Notes under the pieces: generated by a model
The model's input: the letters and a program-made list of their open reading frames with translations, nothing else
The model's database searches: none
Told to the model about the DNA's origin: nothing
NCBI RefSeq assembly: GCF_002250625.1
Contig: NZ_NMVQ01000002.1
Span: 1-64,000 of the forward strand
Reading direction: 5' to 3'
Source of the DNA: Enemella dayhoffiae
Lineage (GTDB): Bacteria; Actinomycetota; Actinomycetes; Propionibacteriales; Propionibacteriaceae
DNA length: 64,000 nt
Position numbers and translations under genes: made by a program
Part shown: positions 8,164-15,304 of the stretch, piece after piece
How the letters are laid out: each line of letters begins with the position of its first letter
Numbering within the stretch: the stretch's first letter is position 1

Positions 8164-9012
8164 TCAGCGCTGGGCGCGGGAGAAGCCGGCCTTCTCGGCG
8201 GCCTCCTCGCTGGTGAACCACACGTCGGCGATGGTGCGCTCATAGCCACCGCTGCCGGCGGTGTGATACTTCATCGAGCGCTCGTTGCCCTTGATGGTGA
8301 AGCCGGCCGGCGGCTCGGCCCCGACATAGGCGTCCTCGTTGTACTTGGTGCGATCGACCGGGGGAGCGGCCTGCTCGTTGGCCGGGGCGTCGACCGGCTC
8401 ACCGAACGACTGGCTGCTGGCGGCCGGCTTGTCGGCGGACTTGGTCGGCTCGTACGCCGAGGCGGACTGCCAGTCGGAGTCGGACGGCGCCATGAACTTC
8501 TTCCAGAGGAAGTAGCCGGCGGCCCCGAGCAGACCGAGGGCGAGGATCACGAAGAAGGGGCTGCCCTTCTTCTTGGTCTTCGCCGGAGTGGCGCTCTTGC
8601 GCAGGGCCTTGATCTGCTCCAGCTGGGCCTTCTGCAGCTTCTTCTGCTCGCCCTTGGAGAGCCCGATCTCGCCGCGCAGCGCCTGAACGGCGGCGATGCC
8701 GCGGCTCTGCGCCTCCTGGGCGTTGGGGTTGTTGACCAGGTTCTCCAGCGCATCGGAGAGCTTGGGGACGATGTCCTCATAGCCCCCGCGGGCACGCTCC
8801 TTGGCGACGGCGATGGTTGGGGCCAGGGCATCGGCGGCCTGCTGGGCGTACTGGGCGCCCTTCTCGCGGGCGTCCGTCGCGAGCGGGGTCAGCCTGTCCT
8901 TGCCCTGATCCAGCAGGGGGCTGAGCTTGCTCTTGGCGTCGGCGAGGTAGGCGGCACGGGTGCCCGCGGCCGTGTGAGTATTCTCTGCGGCGGCGTTTAC
9001 TTTGACCTTCAC
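8164..9012 (-). CDS. Membrane protein with C-terminal sunset domain
   Basis: The 282-residue protein has an Ala-rich helical N-terminal half (about 1-130) resembling an apolipoprotein-like coiled region, a basic KTKKK stretch, one membrane helix (PFFVILALGLLGAAGYFLW), a low-complexity linker, and a C-terminal domain. That last domain (IKGNERSMKYHTAGSGGY, then VWFTSEEAAEKAGF) matches the sunset domain as I remember it. The start is GTG 9012 with GGAGGAATC directly upstream; the much longer open frame beyond it is not coding. It is transcribed divergently from the cyclophilin gene. The role is not known; localisation to the envelope is inferred. Confidence 0.8.
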   Translation of the reverse strand: MKVKVNAAAENTHTAAGTRAAYLADAKSKLSPLLDQGKDRLTPLATDAREKGAQYAQQAADALAPTIAVAKERARGGYEDIVPKLSDALENLVNNPNAQEAQSRGIAAVQALRGEIGLSKGEQKKLQKAQLEQIKALRKSATPAKTKKKGSPFFVILALGLLGAAGYFLWKKFMAPSDSDWQSASAYEPTKSADKPAASSQSFGEPVDAPANEQAAPPVDRTKYNEDAYVGAEPPAGFTIKGNERSMKYHTAGSGGYERTIADVWFTSEEAAEKAGFSRAQR

Positions 9013-9177
9013 GATTCCTCCGTGTGGGTTGTCGGCTCCGGTTGGAGTTACCCCACGGTATCGGCCGGGTTCAAGGCGCCTCGGGCGGGGGCCGGTTCGG
9101 CCACCCGTGCAAGGATGGGTACGCCCACCGCGACGGTGGCCGAAACACCCCAGTGAACACTGATCAGCAGAAGAAAG

Positions 9178-9705
9178 GTGCCCCCGGTGGCGAAGACTGC
9201 GACCCTGCACACCAACCACGGCGACGTGGTGATCAACCTCTTCGAGAACCACGCCCCGAAGACCGTCGACAACTTCGTCGGTCTGGCGACCGGCAGCAAG
9301 GAGTACACCGATCCGCAGACCGGGCAGAAGACCACCGGCAAGTTCTATGACGGCCTCGGCTTCCACCGGATCATCGACGGTTTCATGATCCAGGGCGGCT
9401 GCCCCGAGGGCAGCGGCCGCGGCGGCCCCGGTTATCAGTTCGGTGACGAGTTCCACCCGGAGCTGGCGTTCAACAAGCCCTATCTGCTGGCGATGGCGAA
9501 CGCCGGGCCCGGCACCAACGGCTCGCAGTTCTTCATCACCGTGGCGCCCACCCCGCACCTGAACCGTCGGCACACCATCTTCGGTGAGGTGGCCGACCAG
9601 GCCAGCCGCGACGTGGTCGACGCCATCGCCAAGGTGCGCACCGGCGGCATGGACCGCCCGGTCGAACCGGTCGTGATCAACTCCGTCGAGGTCAGCGAGA
9701 GCTGA
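9178..9705 (+). CDS. ppiA: Peptidyl-prolyl cis-trans isomerase (cyclophilin)
   Basis: The 175-residue protein is a single cyclophilin domain with the active-site segments FHRIIDGFMIQGG, the MANAGPGTNGSQFFIT strand, and HTIFGEV. It accelerates proline isomerisation during protein folding; no signal peptide is present, so it is cytoplasmic. GTG codons at 9178 and 9187 are both possible starts; the AGAAAGG element is better spaced for 9187 (VAKTATLHTNHGD). It lies 4 bp before the rhomboid-like gene and probably shares its transcript. Confidence 0.93.
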   Translation: MPPVAKTATLHTNHGDVVINLFENHAPKTVDNFVGLATGSKEYTDPQTGQKTTGKFYDGLGFHRIIDGFMIQGGCPEGSGRGGPGYQFGDEFHPELAFNKPYLLAMANAGPGTNGSQFFITVAPTPHLNRRHTIFGEVADQASRDVVDAIAKVRTGGMDRPVEPVVINSVEVSES

Positions 9706-9709
9706 TCCG

Positions 9710-10714
9710 ATGACCGAGGGGCGCGACGACAGCCGGGAGCGCGGCGAGCGACCGGACTTCACCTGGGAGGAGTTCGCCAAGGGCCACGGGTCCGGCGGCA
9801 GACCCGCTCCCAGCGATGACGAACGGTTCAAGCCCTGCTTCCGGCACGCGGGCCGATCCACCGGAATCACCTGCCAGCGGTGCGACCGCCCGATCTGCGG
9901 CGAGTGCATGCGGCCGGCCTCGGTCGGTTTCCAGTGCCCGGTCTGCGTCGCCGAACAGCAGATGTCGACGCCCCCCGGCAGCGGTGGCGGCCGGGGGTCG
10001 GGTCGGGGCCGCTTCGGTGGATTCGGCGGGCGAGGGTCGTCCGGTTCGACCCCGCGGTCCCTCGGCGGGCTGCGGCTCAGCGGCGGCCCGGTCAGCACCA
10101 CCGCCGCGCTGATGGTGGCGATGGGATCGGTCGGCCTGATCGACCTGTTCACCGGTGGCTTCGGCCGCGGGATCGCCAGCCAGGTGCTGGCGTACTCCGG
10201 TCAGGGCATCGCCTCCGGACAACTGTGGCGGCTGGTCACCGGCGTGGTGGTCCCCGACGGCGGCCTGTTCACCCTGCTGCTGAACCTGCTCTTCATGTGG
10301 CTGATCGGGCGCGACGTCGAGGCCGCCTTCGGCCGCGGCCGGATGCTCGCCATCGCCGTGATCGCCGGACTCGGCTCGGCCGCGGCGTTGTCGCTGCTCT
10401 ATCCAATGCTGGCCTGGGGGCTGGCGTACAGCGCCATCCTCGGACTGCTCGCCGCCCGCGCCGCGCTCGGCTTCCGCAACGGCGAGGACGTCCGCGGCTA
10501 TCTGATCCTGTTCGGGCTGATGGTGTTGGTGAACCTGGTCCTCGGGTCGTTGCCGGGAGCGATCAGCCTGCTCGGTGCGATCATCGGCGGTGCCGCCGCC
10601 GGGGCATTGCTGTCGGCCAACCCGCGGGGCAGCCGGACCAGCTTTGACGTCGTGAGTCTTTCGGTGCTCGGCGTCGTGCTGGCCGGGATCTGCATCGGCC
10701 GGGTTCTGATCTGA
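9710..10714 (+). CDS. Rhomboid-family membrane protein, probably catalytically dead
   Basis: The 334-residue protein has an N-terminal zinc-finger-like segment (C43, H46, C55, C58, C63, C66, C76, C79), a Gly/Ser-rich linker, and a six-helix rhomboid domain from about residue 128. Rhomboid proteases need a GxSG serine and a helix-6 histidine. Here GxSG reads AYSA (S241 kept, both glycines lost), the GHxxGG histidine position reads A290 (LLGAIIGG), and the H-x3-N of helix 2 reads TLLLN. The fold and the conserved N remain, so it looks like a pseudoprotease. It probably binds membrane proteins without cutting them (inference). It is coupled to ppiA upstream. Confidence 0.85.
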   Translation: MTEGRDDSRERGERPDFTWEEFAKGHGSGGRPAPSDDERFKPCFRHAGRSTGITCQRCDRPICGECMRPASVGFQCPVCVAEQQMSTPPGSGGGRGSGRGRFGGFGGRGSSGSTPRSLGGLRLSGGPVSTTAALMVAMGSVGLIDLFTGGFGRGIASQVLAYSGQGIASGQLWRLVTGVVVPDGGLFTLLLNLLFMWLIGRDVEAAFGRGRMLAIAVIAGLGSAAALSLLYPMLAWGLAYSAILGLLAARAALGFRNGEDVRGYLILFGLMVLVNLVLGSLPGAISLLGAIIGGAAAGALLSANPRGSRTSFDVVSLSVLGVVLAGICIGRVLI

Positions 10715-10736
10715 TCGGCGCGGGCGGCTCGGCTGC

Positions 10737-10949
10737 CTAGCTGGGTACGCCGGTCGGGATCGGGATCGGCGTCCACGGCTCCTGCCGGGCCAACCACCAC
10801 GCCAGGAATGTCACCACGATCGCCAGGGCCGTGGTCAGCGCCACCAGCACCCACCAGAACCGCAACGAGCGTTGTCGGCGCGCCAGCAGCGGGTCTGTGG
10901 TCGGCGACCGCTGCTCAGTTGCCGAGGGAGAAGGCGGCGTCGAGGTCAT
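10737..10949 (-). CDS. Small single-helix membrane protein
   Basis: A 70-residue product with a polar N terminus, one strong membrane helix (FWWVLVALTTALAIVVTFLAWW) and a Pro-rich tail. Its start overlaps the end of the Lrp/AsnC-type gene by 35 bp in another frame, so translation would be coupled. I recognise no family. The clear membrane segment supports it, but it could be a chance frame. Confidence 0.5.
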   Translation of the reverse strand: MTSTPPSPSATEQRSPTTDPLLARRQRSLRFWWVLVALTTALAIVVTFLAWWLARQEPWTPIPIPTGVPS

Positions 10950-11190
10950 GGCTGGAGTATGCCCGGAAGGCGATGTGGGTCTCGGTGTTGGTCACCCCGG
11001 GCACCTTGTTCAACCGGTCGGCGATCACCGCGGCGACGGCGTCGTGGTCGCGAACCCGGACGATCGCGATCAGGTCGATCCGCCCGGTCACCGAATAGAC
11101 CTCGGTCACCCCATCCAGGGCGGCGATCTGCTCGGCGACCTCGGGAATGCGGGCGACGTCGGCGGTGACGAAAACAATGGCAGTGACCAT
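10915..11190 (-). CDS. Stand-alone Lrp/AsnC ligand-binding (RAM) domain protein
   Basis: The 91-residue product is only the effector-binding half of an Lrp/AsnC regulator: MVTAIVFVTAD, then VTGRIDLIAIVRVRD and the THIAFRAY strand. The N-terminal DNA-binding domain is absent, as in other stand-alone actinobacterial RAM proteins. It may bind an amino acid and form oligomers. The start at 11190 is chosen because AGGA lies 8 nt upstream; an in-frame ATG at 11199 would add three residues. Confidence 0.88.
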   Translation of the reverse strand: MVTAIVFVTADVARIPEVAEQIAALDGVTEVYSVTGRIDLIAIVRVRDHDAVAAVIADRLNKVPGVTNTETHIAFRAYSSHDLDAAFSLGN

Positions 11191-11227
11191 GAGAGGCATC
11201 CTATTGGGGTCGTCTCACGCCCGCGCG

Positions 11228-11360
11228 CCCAATCCCCGTTCTTCGCTCATCGCCCTCGTCGAAATCCCTCGCGACGAGTCAGCGGGCGGTTGCGCGGGTG
11301 ACGCGGGGTTTCTCCGCGGGCTCTTCCAGAACGGGGGTGCGCTCATCGACGCTTGCCGAC
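11228..11360. repeat. Dispersed repeat, copy B
   Basis: Shares the same ordered blocks as 1-120 (CCCAATCCCCG, GTCGAAA.CCCTCGCG, GACGCGGGGTTTCTCC, CTTCCAGAACGGGGG). Its end runs into the last codons of the exonuclease/GIY-YIG gene, so the repeat may have set that protein's C terminus. Confidence 0.4.
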
Positions 11361-13085
11361 GGGTCGGCTCGCGCCGAGGGCGTGCGTGGCGAGGGCGCCC
11401 GGGGCCAGGCCGACGTGCAGCGGCCAGGACCAGTCGCCGTCGACCTCGATCAGGCGTACACCGTCGAGCTCGAGCCAGGCGGCGATCCGCTCGGCCTCCT
11501 CAACGGTGCCTGCCGGAAGCGGCGGCGGGGGAGCGGGCACGGTCTCGGCCACCTGGACGGCATCTCGGGCCACGGCCTGCGGCACCTCGCCCGGCCGGGC
11601 CAGGGCGGCTCCGGCGAGTCGGCCGTGCCGGATCACGTGGATCTCCCAGCCCTCGTCGGTGTGCCGGGCCGCCACCAGCTGCGGGCAGCGGGCCAGGCTG
11701 GCCACGCGGTGATGCCGGACGGCGGTGCTCGTCCACGCCTCGAGGCGTTGGCGCAGCTCGGCGGCCTCCTCGAACCGTTCCTGGTCGATCAGCCGCTGCA
11801 GGCGTACCCGCGCCGCGGTGAGCACCGGGCGTACATCACCGGACAGGCAGACCCGCAGAGCGGCCACCACCTCGGCGTACTCGGCGACGCTCACCGAGTG
11901 GTCGCAGGGTGACAGGCACCTCCCCATCCCGGCCAGCGCGCAGGCCGAGCTGGTCGTACGCACCGACAACCGCCCCGTGCACTGCCGGATCGGGAAGGCG
12001 TCGTGCAGGGCGGCCAGTACCCGGCCCGCGGTCTGCCGGCTGCGGAAGGGGCCGAGATAGCTGGCGTCGTCACCGCGGACCTGGCGGACCACCGACAACC
12101 GCGGGTACGCCTCGTCGGTCAGCTTGAGCCAGTGCAGCTTGCGCGGAAACTTCGAGCGCCGGTTGTAGCGCGGGGAGTGCCGCTCGATCAGCCGCAGCTC
12201 GGTCACCTCCGCCTGCAGCGGGGTCAGGCACACCACCGCCTCCACCCCGTGCGCGACCCGGACCATCTCATCCATCCGGCGGCGGGTCTCGGCGGCGGTG
12301 AAATAGCTGCGCACCCGGCGGCGGATGTTGGTCGCCTTGCCGACATAGAGCACCCGGCGTTGCGGCCCGTCGTCGCCGGGGACCTCGTCGTGGAACAGAT
12401 AGACGCCCGGTTCGGCCGGCAGCCCCTCGGCCCAGGTCCGCTTGGCGCGGCGCTCCTTGGAGACCCGGCGGGTGAACTCGAGCAGGTCGTCCAGGGTGTG
12501 TACGCCAAGGTTGCCGACCCGCTCGATCAGCCCGTGCAGCACGTCGACGGTGGCGCGGGCGTCCGACAGGGCCCGGTGGTTGGGGGTGGTGGTGGAGTGG
12601 AAGTGGTGGGCGAGGGTGGCCAGCTTGTGGTTGGGCACCTCGTCGCGCAGCATCACCTGCCGGGCCAGCGCCACGGTGTCCAGGGTGCGCGGGGCCGGCC
12701 ACGGCTGGTCGTGCGCGGCACAGGCGCGTTTCAGGAAACCGACGTCGAAGCCGGCGTTGTGCGCCACCCAGACCGCACCGCGGGCGAACTCGAGGAACCC
12801 CGGCAGCACCTGGGCGAGCCGCGGGGCGTCGGCGACCATCTGGTTGGTGATACCGGTCAGCACCTGGATCAGCGCGGGGATGTGGGTGATCGGGTTGATC
12901 AGCGTCTGGAACTCCCCGAGCACCTCACCCCCGCGCACCTTCACCGCCCCGATCTCGGTGATCGCGTCCCCCTCGCTGCCGCCGGTCGTCTCCAGGTCGA
13001 CCACCAGGAAGGTGGTGGCCGACAGCGGGGTACCCAGGTCGGTGAGACTGGGCTGCAGCATCGGATCGGGGTACGCCAGGGCCAT
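11343..13085 (-). CDS. DEDDh exonuclease fused to UvrC-like GIY-YIG nuclease
   Basis: The 580-residue protein joins two nuclease modules. Residues about 25-190 form a DnaQ-like 3'-5' exonuclease with DLETTG, HNAGFDVGF and HRALSDA motifs (DEDDh). Residues about 220-320 are a GIY-YIG domain (GVYLF and LYVGKATNIRRRV), followed by a Cys-rich stretch and a UVR-type helix pair (LIDQERFEEAAELRQRL) like that of UvrC. The C-terminal RNase H-like nuclease of full UvrC is missing. This architecture is the actinobacterial Rv2191-type protein, presumed to act in DNA repair. A TACGGT hexamer at 13093-13098 lies 7 nt before the ATG, pointing to a leaderless mRNA. Confidence 0.92.
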   Translation of the reverse strand: MALAYPDPMLQPSLTDLGTPLSATTFLVVDLETTGGSEGDAITEIGAVKVRGGEVLGEFQTLINPITHIPALIQVLTGITNQMVADAPRLAQVLPGFLEFARGAVWVAHNAGFDVGFLKRACAAHDQPWPAPRTLDTVALARQVMLRDEVPNHKLATLAHHFHSTTTPNHRALSDARATVDVLHGLIERVGNLGVHTLDDLLEFTRRVSKERRAKRTWAEGLPAEPGVYLFHDEVPGDDGPQRRVLYVGKATNIRRRVRSYFTAAETRRRMDEMVRVAHGVEAVVCLTPLQAEVTELRLIERHSPRYNRRSKFPRKLHWLKLTDEAYPRLSVVRQVRGDDASYLGPFRSRQTAGRVLAALHDAFPIRQCTGRLSVRTTSSACALAGMGRCLSPCDHSVSVAEYAEVVAALRVCLSGDVRPVLTAARVRLQRLIDQERFEEAAELRQRLEAWTSTAVRHHRVASLARCPQLVAARHTDEGWEIHVIRHGRLAGAALARPGEVPQAVARDAVQVAETVPAPPPPLPAGTVEEAERIAAWLELDGVRLIEVDGDWSWPLHVGLAPGALATHALGASRPVGKRR

Positions 13086-13092
13086 ATCGAGG

Positions 13093-13098
13093 ACCGTA
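13093..13098 (-). promoter_or_regulatory. -10 element of a leaderless promoter (exonuclease gene)
   Basis: TACGGT on the minus strand, 7 nt before the ATG at 13085, with no ribosome-binding site between. The spacing would place transcription start at or next to the start codon. Confidence 0.4.
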
Positions 13099-13226
13099 CG
13101 GATGACCTCTGACAGTGCTGTGGTGCGATGATCATTCCAAGTGCGGGACCCCCTTGCTCCCGACTCGCCACCGCCCGGCCCGTTCCACGGCGACGAGGTC
13201 CTCCGCGATCACAAGAGGGTCCGGCG

Positions 13227-13811
13227 TCATTCGGTGAACCCGTACACCAGGGCGACCGTTCCCAGGCTGGTCTGCCCGACCGACCTCAACTCCAGACCCT
13301 GCGGGGCAGGCTGCTCGCCGAACAACCGCTTGCCGGCTCCCAGCAGCAGCGGGTGGACGAAGAGGCGGATCTCGTCGACCAGCCGGTGGGCCAGCAATTG
13401 CCGGGTGAGTTCCCCGCTGCCGAGCACGGCGATGTCTCCCTCGGTCCGCTTCTTCAGTTCACGCACCGCAGCGGTCAGTTCGGTGGAGATGATCCTGGTG
13501 CCGGACCAGGAGGCCTTGGTCAGGGTGCGCGACACGACGTACTTCGGCGTCGCATTGAGGTGTGCGGCCACCGGGTTGTCCGAGGGCTGCAGCGGCCAGA
13601 ACGCGGCCAGCTTCTCGAACGTTCGCCGGCCGAAGAGGTAGCTCGAGGTGTGGGCCAATCCCGAGGGATCGACCACCTCGGGCATGGCGGTGGCGAACCT
13701 GGCCCCCCAGCCACCGTGCGCGAACCCCCCTGTGGTGTCCTCCTCAGGGGAGCCGAGCCCCTGCATGACGCCATCCACGGTGGAGAATTCGATCATGACC
13801 AACTTGCTCAT
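13227..13811 (-). CDS. Dihydrofolate reductase-family protein
   Basis: The 194-residue protein has the RibD C-terminal/DHFR fold: MSKLVMIEFSTVDGVMQ at the N terminus, LFGRRTFEKLAAFWP, KYVVSRTL and GSGELTRQLL (NADPH-binding region), and LFVHPLLLGAGKRLF. Members are NADPH-dependent reductases of uncertain substrate, often not the housekeeping DHFR. It is separate in orientation from the repair gene upstream by a 141-bp gap with no visible feature, and is followed upstream by an unrelated membrane-protein gene. Confidence 0.88.
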   Translation of the reverse strand: MSKLVMIEFSTVDGVMQGLGSPEEDTTGGFAHGGWGARFATAMPEVVDPSGLAHTSSYLFGRRTFEKLAAFWPLQPSDNPVAAHLNATPKYVVSRTLTKASWSGTRIISTELTAAVRELKKRTEGDIAVLGSGELTRQLLAHRLVDEIRLFVHPLLLGAGKRLFGEQPAPQGLELRSVGQTSLGTVALVYGFTE

Positions 13812-13889
13812 CGTGTGCCTTTCGTCGTGACGCCGGGGCTGGACACCCGGCGAGGTGCTGTTGGGTTGGGCGGATCGACAGTGACGCCG

Positions 13890-14483
13890 TCAGAGCAGGC
13901 CCCAGAGAATGGTGAGACCGAGGACCGCGTCGAGCACCGCGCAGAGTTCGGCGTACCGGGGTCCGACGACGCTTCGGCGAACGAGGTGGACCGCATCCCA
14001 GGCGGCATGGGCGATGAGACCTCCGGCGATGAGCAGGGCAGCGACCGTGCCGTCGGTGAGTGCCCCGGCGACCGCGATGGCGCCGAACCCGGCCAGGGCG
14101 TACAACTGCAGCCGGTTGCAGGCACGCGCCCACGTTCCCCTGCGCCACCCGATGATGATCAGCGCCAACGCCAGCGCAGCCATGATCAGGAACGGCAGGG
14201 CGGCCACTCCTGCGAGTCGGCCGGAGAGCACGACGGGGATGGACACCAGCAGGCTCCACCAGGCAGTGGGCGGACGGTCGGTCACGGCTGCGGCGACGTA
14301 GATGAGCGCGATGACCGCGACCACGCTTGCGATGGTGACGCTGGTCCCGTCACCGCCGCCCCCCAGCAGCCCGGCGCCGAGGCCGAGCAGGCTCGGCCAC
14401 CACCCGATCCGGGTGCGCTGCTCGTGCGCGTCCGGGGACGGTTCGGCTGGAAATTGTTCGGAGTGAAGGGTGTTGGCGGCCAT
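13890..14483 (-). CDS. Multi-pass membrane protein of unknown function
   Basis: A 197-residue protein with a 25-residue polar N terminus and about six membrane helices, including GGGGDGTSVTIASVVAVIAL and AALPFLIMAALALALIIIGW. No catalytic motif is evident; the HAAWDAVHLVRR segment may be a conserved loop. The ATG at 14483 has GAGGACGCCTG upstream. It sits next to a regulator remnant (14666-14758) and may belong to the same laterally acquired patch as the DHFR-like gene. Confidence 0.75.
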   Translation of the reverse strand: MAANTLHSEQFPAEPSPDAHEQRTRIGWWPSLLGLGAGLLGGGGDGTSVTIASVVAVIALIYVAAAVTDRPPTAWWSLLVSIPVVLSGRLAGVAALPFLIMAALALALIIIGWRRGTWARACNRLQLYALAGFGAIAVAGALTDGTVAALLIAGGLIAHAAWDAVHLVRRSVVGPRYAELCAVLDAVLGLTILWGLL

Positions 14484-14665
14484 CAGGCGTCCTCGTCTGT
14501 GTGTGGGGCGGCAGGCATTCGGCGACCTGCCTGGACCACCGTCTCGCGGTGGCGGCCGGGACGAATCAGCCAGCCGGTCGAAGAAGCGGGGCCGATCGGC
14601 GCGATTCGAGTGACCCGATCGGATGATCCATCCCTGCCCGAAGCCGGCAACGCTGAGGACATGGC

Positions 14666-14758
14666 GTGAAGACCCATCTCACCCACGCCTTCGACAAGCT
14701 GGGTGTCGGCGACCGGGCGGCCGCCGTGCGTGTCGCCTACGAGCGTGGACTGCTCTGA
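14666..14758 (+). pseudogene. Remnant of a LuxR/NarL-type response regulator
   Basis: This frame encodes VKTHLTHAFDKLGVGDRAAA followed by VRVAYERGLL and a stop, an unmistakable C-terminal helix-turn-helix end of a NarL/LuxR regulator. In the overlapping frame just upstream, EAGNAEDMA resembles the preceding ..NAEIA.. helix, so a deletion and frame change lie between the two. The receiver domain and most of the output domain are gone. No intact partner kinase is adjacent. Confidence 0.8.
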
Positions 14759-14865
14759 GGTGGCGGGGCGCGCTGGCCGAGCCTCGCGTCAGGACGCCGT
14801 TGCCAGGCCGGCGCCCCGTACCCGGGGGGATCAGCACTGTCAGTGGGGGTCTGCAGACTGCTCCC

Positions 14866-15111
14866 ATGGAATCGATTGAGATCGACTGCGGGACGTGCGT
14901 GGCGCGTCCGAGAGCCTGCAAGGACTGTGTCATCTCGGTGCTGATGGGCGTGCCGGATGACGCACCGGGTCCGGTGCACCTGGATGCCGACGAGCACCAG
15001 GCGTTGACGGTGCTGGCCGAACAGGGGTTGGTGCCACCGTTGCGGCTGGTCCGTCCCGTGCCCCCTGAGGAACCTGAGAGTCTGCCCTGGCTGGCGTCTG
15101 GCGGACGCTGA
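14866..15111 (+). CDS. Conserved small cysteine-containing protein
   Basis: The 81-residue protein begins MESIEIDCGTCVARPRACKD and has a C8-x2-C11 pair plus C18 and C21, then ISVLMGVP, suggesting a small metal-binding or redox-sensitive domain. It resembles short conserved actinobacterial proteins encoded next to NlpC/P60 genes, but I cannot name a function. The start is the ATG at 14866; no ribosome-binding site is visible, and CAGACT at 14854-14859 could be a -10 of a leaderless transcript. The longer frame starting at 14623 runs through the regulator remnant and is not coding. Confidence 0.75.
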   Translation: MESIEIDCGTCVARPRACKDCVISVLMGVPDDAPGPVHLDADEHQALTVLAEQGLVPPLRLVRPVPPEEPESLPWLASGGR

Positions 15112-15122
15112 GACTTCTCAGG

Positions 15123-15151
15123 TTGCGTGTGACTTTCCCGTGACCTAGGGT
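15123..15151 (+). promoter_or_regulatory. Promoter of the riboswitch-controlled NlpC/P60 gene
   Basis: TTGCGT at 15123-15128 and TAGGGT at 15146-15151 are separated by 17 bp, an ideal -35/-10 pair. Transcription would start about 20 bp before the riboswitch aptamer. Confidence 0.65.
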
Positions 15152-15174
15152 GACCTGCGGGTGGCATGGCGCTG

Positions 15175-15286
15175 CCCGCGCCGAGTCCAGTTTCGGAGCC
15201 GGGGAACCAGGTCACTTGGGGTGAAACGGGCGTACGCCCGTAGGGCAACCTTCCAGCCCGAATCCGTCAGCTAACCCGGTAGGCGT
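15175..15286 (+). promoter_or_regulatory. ydaO/yuaA-type c-di-AMP riboswitch
   Basis: The conserved aptamer strings appear in order: GCCGAGTCC, GGAGCCGGGGAACCAG, TTGGGGTGAAACGGG, TAGGGCAACCTTCCAGCCCG, AATCCGTCAGCTAACCCGG and TAGGCG. These are the hallmark of the ydaO (c-di-AMP) class, which in actinobacteria precedes cell-wall hydrolase genes. Bound c-di-AMP turns such genes off. The variable stem here is formed by the palindrome CGGGCGTACGCCCG. The switch lies directly before the NlpC/P60 gene at 15305. Confidence 0.95.
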
Positions 15287-15304
15287 GAGGTGAAGGGAAT
15301 AGGC

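Noticed and set aside
14483-14686. 67-residue minus-strand frame whose stop overlaps the membrane-protein start
   Set aside because: Opposite strand of the LuxR-regulator remnant; composition is not protein-like and no ribosome-binding site was seen.
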